Positions 1 through 7,755 of a DNA stretch of 64,000 bases are shown one piece after another (the stretch's first letter is position 1; each line of letters starts with the position of its first letter). Origin of the DNA: CBDATG01 sp965200145 (GTDB taxonomy: Bacteria; Chloroflexota; Dehalococcoidia; Lucifugimonadales; Lucifugimonadaceae); contig CBDATG010000001.1 in assembly GCA_965200145.1 (NCBI GenBank), positions 62,001-126,000 of the forward strand, read 5' to 3'. The position numbers and the translations under genes were made by a program. The notes under the pieces are model-generated. The model did not search any database, was not told the DNA's origin, and was given only the letters and a program-made list of their open reading frames with translations.

Positions 1-800
1 ACCCTTCCGTACCACATCCATCTGGTAGCACCTCTTGGACTCGCGACCTGGAGCACCTCCTGTTTGAAGTGACTTTCGCCGACATCGAGCTGATACACCG
101 ACGCATCGAGAGAATCGGCGATGGCATGAAGTCGATGAAGTCGGGCGACAGAGATAACGCAAGCCGCAACATCGGGGAGCTAAAGCAGATCCAGGCGATG
201 TTGGAGACAGGCGAACCGTTGCGGTCGTCCGAGTTAACCGATGTGGAAAGCCGCGCCCTATCCGGTGCATTCACTCTCAGCAGTCTTCCAATAGTCGTCG
301 CGGTGAACATCTCCGAGGAAGATGTTGGAGTAATCGCATCAGACGATCTGGAATCGCAAGCTCGCGAGACTGTTGACCAACTTGCACTAGGCGTTGACGC
401 AAGAATCGTGCCGATCTGCAGCACCGTCGAGGCGGAATTGCGGCAGATGCCCGACGACGAATCAGAAGCGATTCGAAACCAGCTGTACGGTGGCATCAAC
501 GCGAGCGAAGAGCTCATGAGCGAGTGCCTCAAGGCCCTGAACCTTGAAACCTTCTACACCGCGTCGCAGAAAGAGGTAAGGGCATGGCACTTCCCATCAA
601 ACTCAACAGCCAGCACCGCCGCGGGAATCATCCACTCCGACATCGAGCGCGGCTTCATTAGAGCTGAGATAGTCACGTTCAACGCATTCGCACAATGCGG
701 TAGCATGGTAGAAGCGAAGCGTGCGGGAAGCGTGCGACAAGAGGGCAGGGATTACGCACTGAGAGACGGTGATATCGCACACTTCTTGTTCTCGGTCTGA
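1..800 (+). CDS. ychF: Redox-regulated ATPase YchF/OLA1, 3' part only
   Basis: The frame is open to the left edge (first full codon at base 3), so the gene is cut at its 5' end; the GTG at 69 is not taken as the start. About 265 C-terminal residues remain of a family of about 360. The end shows the YchF C-terminal TGS-domain pattern: KEVRAW, then AAGIIHSDIERGFIRAE, then GRDYALRDGDIAHFLF. The N-terminal G domain lies outside the window. The middle is the helical region that YchF carries between its G and TGS domains. YchF proteins are universal P-loop ATPases/GTPases that bind ribosomes and act in stress and translation control. The next gene follows after 48 bases on the same strand. Confidence 0.9.
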   Translation, partial: PSVPHPSGSTSWTRDLEHLLFEVTFADIELIHRRIERIGDGMKSMKSGDRDNASRNIGELKQIQAMLETGEPLRSSELTDVESRALSGAFTLSSLPIVVAVNISEEDVGVIASDDLESQARETVDQLALGVDARIVPICSTVEAELRQMPDDESEAIRNQLYGGINASEELMSECLKALNLETFYTASQKEVRAWHFPSNSTASTAAGIIHSDIERGFIRAEIVTFNAFAQCGSMVEAKRAGSVRQEGRDYALRDGDIAHFLFSV

Positions 801-848
801 CTCGTCGCACGGGCATCGAGTTGACATTCGCCAAGGAGGAACGCCCAT

Positions 849-1562
849 ATGCCATCGACGGTTACTGGCGGCAAAGATAGCGCGGAACGCATGTTGCAAC
901 GCAAAGCGTTGATCGTTCGGATAGTGCAACCGATCCCCGGGTTGCAGGGTTACGAAGAGAAAGCTTCTGCTTACTGGCAGGCAGCGCGTCAACAAGTCAA
1001 TCGACAAGAAGCTTCGCTTGGCCACGTGGTAAGAGTCTTCGCTGAAGGTGTGATGGGACACGGCGAAGACGGGATGGTCGCACTTCGTCAAGCCAACCCG
1101 GGAATGCACAGGTATATCAAGAGCTTCACCGATGCCGGTGCCACCCTCGCTCCGTTCGAGGACGCTGAGCTCTTGCAGGAAACTGTGGATTGGACGCAGT
1201 GCCTGAGCATCCAACCTCGTAGCGAAAAAGTGCGGAACCTGCTTTTCGAGCAGTACAGTGCAGCCATTCAGGCACGAAGCACACATCTCGAAGCCGCGCT
1301 TGACGCGTCTATGGGTGCCGGCGAAGTTGCCCTAATCATGATGTCGTCCGACAACATACCGTTGCCCAGCGACATTGAGCGCTACCTGATCTCACCGCCA
1401 GAGCTGGACCAGCTGGACCGCTGGTTGCGCGAACAGCTCGCCAAGGCACAGCAGGAGTTGATGCAAGCAGCACAGGCCGAAGCGGACGCGGCGCGTGGCG
1501 GAACCAACACCGGAGCTGGTCAAAACCAAGCCGCCAGCGGAGGTCTCTGGACACCGCCCTAG
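849..1562 (+). CDS. Unknown protein, 237 aa, with helical Ala/Gln-rich tail
   Basis: I do not recognise a family. The start is well supported: AAGGAGGA lies about 8 bases before the ATG. The protein has no signal peptide and no membrane segment. Residues about 195-220 (LREQLAKAQQELMQAAQAE) look like a helical or coiled segment, followed by a Gly/Asn/Gln-rich disordered end. It lies between ychF and hemW on the same strand with short gaps, so it is probably cotranscribed with housekeeping genes. A cytoplasmic protein of unknown role is the most that can be said. Confidence 0.6.
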   Translation: MPSTVTGGKDSAERMLQRKALIVRIVQPIPGLQGYEEKASAYWQAARQQVNRQEASLGHVVRVFAEGVMGHGEDGMVALRQANPGMHRYIKSFTDAGATLAPFEDAELLQETVDWTQCLSIQPRSEKVRNLLFEQYSAAIQARSTHLEAALDASMGAGEVALIMMSSDNIPLPSDIERYLISPPELDQLDRWLREQLAKAQQELMQAAQAEADAARGGTNTGAGQNQAASGGLWTPP

Positions 1563-1608
1563 GTCCGCCTAAGCAATACTCGCTGAATTCTGGACAGACT
1601 TTTAACGG

Positions 1609-2850
1609 ATGGAAGTCGGTGAAATCGTGCATGAGGTCGTTGGCAAGACGCACGCCAACGAGCCGGACCAGACCGACAGTCGACTGGGGCTCTACATCCA
1701 TATCCCGTTCTGTCTGACGAAATGCACATACTGCGATTTCAATACATACGCGGGCATCGAGAGCATGGTAGGCGATGTGGTTGACTCGCTCGACACAGAA
1801 CTACGCATCTGGGCTCGCCGACCAGACATCACTGAGTTCAGTAGCGTCTTCTTCGGTGGCGGGACCCCTTCGTACATCCCGACGGCGGCGATCCAACGCT
1901 TGATAAACACTGCGCGAACACGGGTAGGGACCACCAATCACGCAGAGGTTACTTTGGAGGCGAATCCAGACGACGTTAGTCGCGACAAGTTGATCAGATG
2001 GCGAGAGGCAGGTATCAATAGGCTCAGCATCGGGGTCCAGTCATTTGACGATGACCTACTCGACTCCCTTTCTCGCAGGCACTCGGCTAGTGACGCTCTG
2101 GGCGCGATTCAATTGGCACGCGCCTCTGGTTTCCACAACACGAGCATTGACCTGATGTACGGACTCCCTCACCAGACGCTCGGTACATGGACTGACACAC
2201 TCAACACCGCGATCGAACTGCGGTTGCCTCACATCTCCGTTTACTGTCTACAGATCGAACCGTCAACACCGATGCACCACAACATCGAATCCGGTTCGCT
2301 GCCGATGCCTGACGACGATTTAGCAGCGGATATGTTCGAGCTGGCCATGGACGCTCTAGGGAATGCGGGCTACGAGCACTACGAAATCTCCAACTGGTGC
2401 CTCCCTGAAATGCGTTGTGCTCACAACCTGGGTTACTGGCTGAACTCAAGGTACCTCGGGATCGGACCGGGTGCACATTCCAATCTGGGCGGGTGCCGCT
2501 TCTGGAACGTCAAATCCCCGAAGGCCTACATCAATGCGATCCGCGATACCGGTAACGCTCCCAAACTGCGATACCCCGAGCCTGCTACGAACTCAGTTGC
2601 TGTCGACGATGTAGAGGCCACATCTGATGCCATGCGAATGGCGGAGACGATGATGCTCGGCCTGCGACTAAGCGAAGGCGTTTCGTTTGCTGGATTCGCT
2701 CGTCGCTTCGGCGTAAGCATGATGGAGGTCTACTGCGTTGAGATCTCTGCACTTTCCGACTTGGATCTAGTTGAGATCGATTACGACCGTGTGCGCTTAA
2801 CGCGACGCGGGCGTCTATTGGGAAACGAAGTATTCCAACGCTTTGTGTGA
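1609..2850 (+). CDS. hemW: HemW-type radical SAM protein (coproporphyrinogen III oxidase-like)
   Basis: The radical SAM cluster motif is near the N terminus in YIHIPFCLTKCTYCDFNTYA (CxxxCxxC plus the following Cys context typical of HemW/HemN). It is followed by FFGGGTPSYI, EANPDD and a GVQSFDD stretch, all family hallmarks, and by the C-terminal HemN-type domain (MMLGLRLSEGV). The length of 413 residues is slightly above the usual 380-400. Family members include the heme chaperone HemW and the oxygen-independent oxidase HemN. The short N terminus before the cluster and the CxxxCxxCDF form favour HemW. The ATG at 1609 is kept although some 20 residues precede the conserved core. The gene sits between an unknown gene and selB. 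Confidence 0.9.
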   Translation: MEVGEIVHEVVGKTHANEPDQTDSRLGLYIHIPFCLTKCTYCDFNTYAGIESMVGDVVDSLDTELRIWARRPDITEFSSVFFGGGTPSYIPTAAIQRLINTARTRVGTTNHAEVTLEANPDDVSRDKLIRWREAGINRLSIGVQSFDDDLLDSLSRRHSASDALGAIQLARASGFHNTSIDLMYGLPHQTLGTWTDTLNTAIELRLPHISVYCLQIEPSTPMHHNIESGSLPMPDDDLAADMFELAMDALGNAGYEHYEISNWCLPEMRCAHNLGYWLNSRYLGIGPGAHSNLGGCRFWNVKSPKAYINAIRDTGNAPKLRYPEPATNSVAVDDVEATSDAMRMAETMMLGLRLSEGVSFAGFARRFGVSMMEVYCVEISALSDLDLVEIDYDRVRLTRRGRLLGNEVFQRFV

Positions 2851-2989
2851 TTCAGCTACCGAATCTCAATTACAAACTCAGAGAGTCCTGTGTCAAGTCG
2901 GAGTGTGTGCGTCTTTGTCTCGCCCACGGGGTTTTGGGTGATAATGCAATCATGCGCCCCCGCCAACTAACACCCGATTGACCAGAACG

Positions 2990-4846
2990 ATGTTTGTAGC
3001 CGGAACCGCTGGACATGTCGACCACGGCAAGTCAACCCTCATCAAGGCGTTGACTGGCACCGATCCCGATCGGTTGGCAGAAGAGAAGAAACGCGGGATG
3101 ACGATCGAGCTCGGATTCGCCTGGGTCCAACTAGACAACGGCACTGATGTCAGCATCGTTGATGTTCCGGGACACGAACGCTTTGTCAAGCACATGATCA
3201 TGGGCGCAGGGGGTTTTGACATTGCCTTGATCGTGGTCGCCGCCGATGAGGGCGTAATGGCGCAGACCCGGGAGCATGTTGCGATCTTGGACCTGCTCGA
3301 TGTCCAGCACGGCATTGTGGTCATCACAAAAACAGACATCGCAGACGATGACCTTGCCGAAATCGTTGAACTGGAAGTCGCCGACGAGCTCGAAGGAACC
3401 TCACTTGAAGGATCGCCTACCGTCCGTGTGTCCGCACTCAATGGCAGTGGCATTGACCACCTCCGTGATGCGATCACACGCGCCGCAGGAGAAATCGAGC
3501 CGCGAGTCGATCACAACGAGCCACGAATGTACGTTGACCGTTCATTCAACATCTCCGGCTTCGGCAACGTCCTGACCGGAACACTCGACCGAGGATCATT
3601 GGCAACTGGCGACGATGTGCTTCTTCTACCAAGCGGAGGCCGCGGACGAATCCGAGGTTTGCAGTCGCACAATCAAACCGTCAACAGGGTCAAACCCGGT
3701 AATCGTGTCGCGGTGAACGTGAGTAGCCTAAGCAATGCGGATGTCCCTCGCGGTGAAGCTGTCGTAAAACACCGAACCTACCAGACCACTAGGGTGTTTG
3801 ACGCCATTTTGCGAACCGCTCCGACCGCACCTCGGCAGATACGTCACAACCACAAAGTTACCGTCTTCGCGGGCACTTGGGAGGAACCTGCCACCGTGCG
3901 GCTCCTGTACGGGGATTCGCTCGCCAACAACGAGTCGGGATTCGCGCAAGTCGTCTTGGGTGGGAAGCGTCCTATCGCCATTGCGGATAAGTTCATAATA
4001 CGCGATACCAACGACACGCTCGGCGGCGGCTCTGTCCTGGTGCTCAATGCGCCGAGGCACAAGCGCAATGACGAGCGAGTCCTGCAAGGATTGCATCGAC
4101 TCGCGAGTGGCTCCGAGAAGGATATCCTTTTGCAACACTTGGTATCGGCGGGATTTGCGAACCAGGACGCGTTGTTCCAGCTCTCCGGTATCGAGTCAGA
4201 CGCATTGGAACGGCATCTTGCGGAACTGCTAACCTCCGGCGACGCGGTCAAGTTATCAAACGGTGATGATGGCGGCAGCCTTTACGCTACGAGGGAATCG
4301 TGGGAAATAGTCTCAGAGAGGATGATGAAGGCTGTTGACGACTATCACGCAGCTTACCCTTTACGGCCAGGTATCCCACAGCAGGTGTTGCGCCGGGCTT
4401 CTAAACTCGGACACGGAACGTTCGAGGCCGCAATCATGTTGCTTGAATCTCAGTCGGAACTCGAGACGGTAGGTAGTAACGTGCGGCGGTCTGGGTTCGA
4501 GCCCAAGCTCAGCCAAGAACAGCACAACCGGGCGAGCGTTTACGTGGAAGCACTCAGGGATGGAGGCTACTCACCGCCATCCGGCACAGAGATCGATAGT
4601 GAGCTGCTCGCGTTACTCGTAGCGCGTAAAGAGGTCGTAGTCGCTGGTGACGTGGTATTTGAGGCCAGTAAGTTCAACGAGATGAAAGAAGGCGCGATTG
4701 AGCGTTGCAATCTGAACGGCGAGGTTGGAATCAACGATGTTCGGGAGATGTTCAACACCAGCCGTAAATTCTCTCTCGCTCTGCTCGAGCAACTCGACCG
4801 CGACAACGTTACCATGCGAGTCGGTGATGTGAGGAAGCTCCGATGA
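2990..4846 (+). CDS. selB: Selenocysteine-specific elongation factor SelB
   Basis: SelB is the EF-Tu-like GTPase that carries selenocysteyl-tRNA to UGA codons marked by a SECIS hairpin. All G motifs are visible: GTAGHVDHGKST (G1), KRGMTIELGFAW (G2, the SelB form), DVPGHERF (G3) and TKTD (G4). EF-Tu-like domains 2 and 3 follow, then about 250 residues of winged-helix repeats that bind the SECIS. The length of about 618 aa is normal. I chose the ATG at 2990 because it puts MFVAGTAGHVDHGK at the N terminus as in relatives; a TTG at 2978 is the alternative. The stop overlaps the next ATG by four bases. selA, selD and selC are not in this window. Its client is probably the TGA-containing gene at 44466-46133. 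Confidence 0.95.
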   Translation: MFVAGTAGHVDHGKSTLIKALTGTDPDRLAEEKKRGMTIELGFAWVQLDNGTDVSIVDVPGHERFVKHMIMGAGGFDIALIVVAADEGVMAQTREHVAILDLLDVQHGIVVITKTDIADDDLAEIVELEVADELEGTSLEGSPTVRVSALNGSGIDHLRDAITRAAGEIEPRVDHNEPRMYVDRSFNISGFGNVLTGTLDRGSLATGDDVLLLPSGGRGRIRGLQSHNQTVNRVKPGNRVAVNVSSLSNADVPRGEAVVKHRTYQTTRVFDAILRTAPTAPRQIRHNHKVTVFAGTWEEPATVRLLYGDSLANNESGFAQVVLGGKRPIAIADKFIIRDTNDTLGGGSVLVLNAPRHKRNDERVLQGLHRLASGSEKDILLQHLVSAGFANQDALFQLSGIESDALERHLAELLTSGDAVKLSNGDDGGSLYATRESWEIVSERMMKAVDDYHAAYPLRPGIPQQVLRRASKLGHGTFEAAIMLLESQSELETVGSNVRRSGFEPKLSQEQHNRASVYVEALRDGGYSPPSGTEIDSELLALLVARKEVVVAGDVVFEASKFNEMKEGAIERCNLNGEVGINDVREMFNTSRKFSLALLEQLDRDNVTMRVGDVRKLR

Positions 4847-5346
4847 CGGAACCAGCAGATGCCATGCTGCTGGAAATCCCGAACGGGTCGATCAAGGTGT
4901 CGGGGTTCTCCTCCCTGCTCAGGTCACTGCAGGCCGCGATACGTGACACAGTCGGAGCTCCTCTGTTGGACGAATACAACCAGCAGAGCGGGCCTTTCTT
5001 GGTAACCGCGATCGCAACCTCTCCGCACGGCGGCGCGACACTCAAGCTATGGTTCGCCGATGGGGACGACCGACCGTTACCGGAAACCACTCACACTGCG
5101 TTCACGCGTTTCTTTCGCGAAACGGAGACGGCTATGCAGCGGGGAGACCAGAGGACGTTCTGGGGCACCCCAGCTGCTGCTGTCGTGGCGGGCGACGACT
5201 CTAGCCGAATGACACGATTCATGGCCAATCTCCGCACTTTTGGCACTGCCACGCTGAGCTACCGGAATGTCGCCATTGAATTACGCAACGGCGCAGTGCG
5301 TTTGACTGGCAACCGATGGTCGATAAGGGACGCCGATCCGACTTAG
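4843..5346 (+). CDS. Unknown protein, 167 aa, translationally coupled to selB
   Basis: The ATG overlaps the selB stop codon (ATGA), which suggests coupled translation. I do not recognise the family. The protein is soluble, with no signal peptide, cysteine motif or obvious catalytic signature. The N-terminal half looks like a mixed alpha/beta fold (SIKVSGFSSLLRSLQAAIRD) and the end is beta-rich (TATLSYRNVAIELRNGAVRL). It ends four bases into the converging gene at 5343-5726. The tight coupling hints at a role linked to SelB, but it could equally be a passenger in the operon. Confidence 0.6.
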   Translation: MTEPADAMLLEIPNGSIKVSGFSSLLRSLQAAIRDTVGAPLLDEYNQQSGPFLVTAIATSPHGGATLKLWFADGDDRPLPETTHTAFTRFFRETETAMQRGDQRTFWGTPAAAVVAGDDSSRMTRFMANLRTFGTATLSYRNVAIELRNGAVRLTGNRWSIRDADPT

Positions 5347-5726
5347 CCAAGACCGATATCGTGTACGCGGTCTTCGTCCGCTCCGAAGCCGTGGTGGATC
5401 TCATGCTTCAATGTCGTTTCGATCTGCTCTATCAACCCCTCACGCGTCTCAACCGACGACTCGATCTCACGCTGGAAAAGAGTTATCTTGTCTGGAACAG
5501 TCTCGCCATATCCCGAACGCTGATCCAACGGGATGCCTTCGTAGAGTCCTAGCAAGTCCTCATAAGGGGACATATCCAGGTCCTCTCGCTTATCAGCCGC
5601 CAGCTCTGGCTCTATCACGATGTCTATGTTGGCCGCTACGACCTGATCCAATAACCACTTCGGGAATCTAGATATCACCTCACCTACTAGGCGATCAAAC
5701 TCTTCTTGACTTACTCGGAATGCCAT
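5343..5726 (-). CDS. Small zincin-like metallopeptidase family protein
   Basis: About 127 residues with HEIHHGFGADEDRVHDIG near the C terminus, that is HExxHxxG followed by an Asp, the zinc site of the minimal zincin family once called DUF1025 (PF06262). The N terminus MAFRVSQEEFDRLVGEVISR and the region IDIVIEPEL also fit that family. The ATG at 5726 is preferred; a GTG nine bases upstream is possible. The substrates of this family are not established. It is the last gene of the leftward housekeeping run and ends four bases inside the converging gene. Confidence 0.8.
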   Translation of the reverse strand: MAFRVSQEEFDRLVGEVISRFPKWLLDQVVAANIDIVIEPELAADKREDLDMSPYEDLLGLYEGIPLDQRSGYGETVPDKITLFQREIESSVETREGLIEQIETTLKHEIHHGFGADEDRVHDIGLG

Positions 5727-5765
5727 CCAACACACTACCTCGTCAACCTGCGATAGCGGGATGTA

Positions 5766-6617
5766 TCAATTCGCTACGCGATCGCGTAGCGTTTTTAAGG
5801 CATCGACGTTCGGCTGGTCAGGTCCTTTCTTGTCGTAACCTGGCACCTCCAAGTAGAAAGGAACCTCGGCGAATGCCTCGTGCGAAAGGATTATCTCGAA
5901 TCCGGCCTCGCCAATGAGCCCTTCGCCGATATTGTCGTGCCGGTCGACGGACGAGCCTCGTTTCCGCATCGAATCGTTCGCGTGAACCACCGCTAGTAAC
6001 TCCAATCCAATCTCACGATCAAACTCATCCAGCGTTGCATTAAGACCGTCTTCGGTAGAGACATCATAACCCGCCGCCCACACATGCTGAGTGTCGAAGC
6101 AGGTGGCAACTCGCGGGTTGTCAATCGCCTTTATCAGACTTCCCAGCTCGGAGAATTTCGAGCCTATGTGGTCGCCAGAGCCCGCGCTGGTCTCAAGCAT
6201 CAACAGGCTATCGCCAGGCGCGTTTTCCAATACATCATTCACTCCATCAACGAACTGATCAAAAACCGCCTCGAGTCCAACACCGCGATGGCTTGCAGGG
6301 TGGAACACGAGGCCCAATGCGTCAAGTCGCTCAGTCTCTCGCAATTCTGCAGAAAGTGATGCCCTGCTCTTCGCAACCAATTCCGGGTCTGGTGAGCCCA
6401 GTGCAGTCAGATACTTCGCGTGCGTTATCGTCGGACCGAGACCTGCCTCACCCATGGCTTCGTGATACGCCGCTAGCGGTAGCTCCTTAATCGGTGGCAC
6501 GCGCCACATGCGTGGGGAAGCGACGAATATCTGAAAACACTCTGCACCGATGTCAAGCGCGCGCTGAACCGCCTTGTCTACTCCACCAGTGGTTGAGACA
6601 TGTGCTCCGATATGCAT
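5766..6617 (-). CDS. nfo: Endonuclease IV (AP endonuclease)
   Basis: Endonuclease IV cleaves DNA at abasic sites in base excision repair using a three-zinc centre. The N terminus MHIGAHVSTTGGVDKAVQRA is the family start. Metal ligands are visible in VFHPASH, LMLETSAGSG, CFDTQHVWAAG, VVHANDS and ERH-like positions (VDRHDNIGEG), and the end EVPGYDKKGPDQPNVD is typical. The length of 283 aa is normal. AAGGAG lies about ten bases before the ATG. The last codons form a perfect 20-base palindrome (see the separate entry). Confidence 0.95.
   Translation of the reverse strand: MHIGAHVSTTGGVDKAVQRALDIGAECFQIFVASPRMWRVPPIKELPLAAYHEAMGEAGLGPTITHAKYLTALGSPDPELVAKSRASLSAELRETERLDALGLVFHPASHRGVGLEAVFDQFVDGVNDVLENAPGDSLLMLETSAGSGDHIGSKFSELGSLIKAIDNPRVATCFDTQHVWAAGYDVSTEDGLNATLDEFDREIGLELLAVVHANDSMRKRGSSVDRHDNIGEGLIGEAGFEIILSHEAFAEVPFYLEVPGYDKKGPDQPNVDALKTLRDRVAN
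5772..5796 (+). terminator. Perfect palindrome plus T5, candidate rightward terminator
   Basis: A 20-base perfect palindrome (5772-5791, arm CGCTACGCGA) is followed on the + strand by TTTTT. It overlaps the last codons of the leftward nfo gene, so on the minus strand it has no T run and would not be an intrinsic terminator. It could stop rightward transcripts running past the selB operon. The core is GCGATCGC. The function is inferred only. Confidence 0.4.
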
Positions 6618-6786
6618 TAAATCACTGCTCCTTACCTAGCTGTCAACTTCGGCGGACGATGCACCTTGCGTCGCGGTGTAAGTTTAATCTTCGCAGTGTC
6701 GTCCGTTGCGATAGGGCCGGACCTACGTCTCACTGATGATCCGTCTGACCGTGCCGGCGAACTGCACGCGAACTCTGCTGAGTGCC

Positions 6787-7719
6787 TTACGCGGCCGCGC
6801 GGCGTCGCCGAGGGATAGGTATGCGTCTAAGCCATCTGCCAAAATCACCTTCCGCCCATGCGACGAGCGTTTGCGATGCTATGAAAATCGACGAGTACGT
6901 CCCGACCATGATGCCCAGAAGCAGGACGATCAGGAAATCGCGCAGACTCTCGCCGCCGAACAGCAACATCGCAAGAACCACAGTGCCAGTCGTTATGCTC
7001 GTGCCTAGCGAGCGGATGATCGACTCACGGATCGACGCGTTGACCGTCGTCCGGAACTCACGGGAGGGCACCAGTATGACGTTCTCTCGAATACGGTCAA
7101 AGATCACTATCGTGTCATTCACCGAGTAACCGATCACCGTCAATATTCCCACGATGAAGATGGCGTTTACTTCAGCGTTTATCGCGAAACCAAGCAACGC
7201 AAACGTTCCCAAGACTATGAGCACATCGTGCATGAGTGCCACTACCGCCGCCACTGCGTAACGATAAGAAGCCTCGATGGAACGGAATGCGTACATGATG
7301 TAGACCATTACAAACGCGGCTGCGACGACAACCGCAATGATCGCGTTGCGCACCGTCCCCTGCGCCACCGATGAGCCGACCGTGATCGTTTCAAGCACCG
7401 TCGGCTCCTGACCAGTTTGAGCGGAGAGATCGGCCAACAGGCTGTTCTGCTCGTCAAGGGATTGCTCACCCGTTCGAACGAAGTACTGGTTGTCGCCCAG
7501 ACTTTGGACAATCGCCTCGCTCCTGCCCGCATTCACAAAGGCATTCCGCACAGCATCGGTACCAGGGTCTTCGCCTCTGAACTCGTACGTCGCCGATGTG
7601 CCGGCGACGAAATCTATTCCCAAGTTAAGCCCGGGAATCCACAGCAACACGGCCGATAAGACCACCAATACAGCGGATATCGGGACGAAGATACGTCTTG
7701 TAGAAACGATGTCGTTCAT
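6787..7719 (-). CDS. secF: Protein translocase subunit SecF
   Basis: SecF pairs with SecD to use the proton gradient to drive late steps of Sec protein export. The 310 residues show TM1 (IFVPISAVLVVLSAVLLWIP), the GIDFVAGT motif, a periplasmic P1-like loop, then five C-terminal TM segments with GYSVNDTIVIFDRIRENV and the final SFxxGGESLRDFLIVLLLGI-like region. The tail is Arg-rich. It lies 36 bases downstream of secD in the same direction. The end up to 6618 (about 170 bases before nfo) holds no gene that I can see. Confidence 0.95.
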   Translation of the reverse strand: MNDIVSTRRIFVPISAVLVVLSAVLLWIPGLNLGIDFVAGTSATYEFRGEDPGTDAVRNAFVNAGRSEAIVQSLGDNQYFVRTGEQSLDEQNSLLADLSAQTGQEPTVLETITVGSSVAQGTVRNAIIAVVVAAAFVMVYIMYAFRSIEASYRYAVAAVVALMHDVLIVLGTFALLGFAINAEVNAIFIVGILTVIGYSVNDTIVIFDRIRENVILVPSREFRTTVNASIRESIIRSLGTSITTGTVVLAMLLFGGESLRDFLIVLLLGIMVGTYSSIFIASQTLVAWAEGDFGRWLRRIPIPRRRRAAA

Positions 7720-7755
7720 TGCCTTTGATCTAATGACTTCAGGTGGGTGATTGAC

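Noticed and set aside
2851..2989. A selC (tRNA-Sec) gene next to selB
   Set aside because: No cloverleaf or T-loop motif could be found in this gap. A nine-codon ATG frame at 2952-2981 overlaps the alternative selB start but looks accidental.
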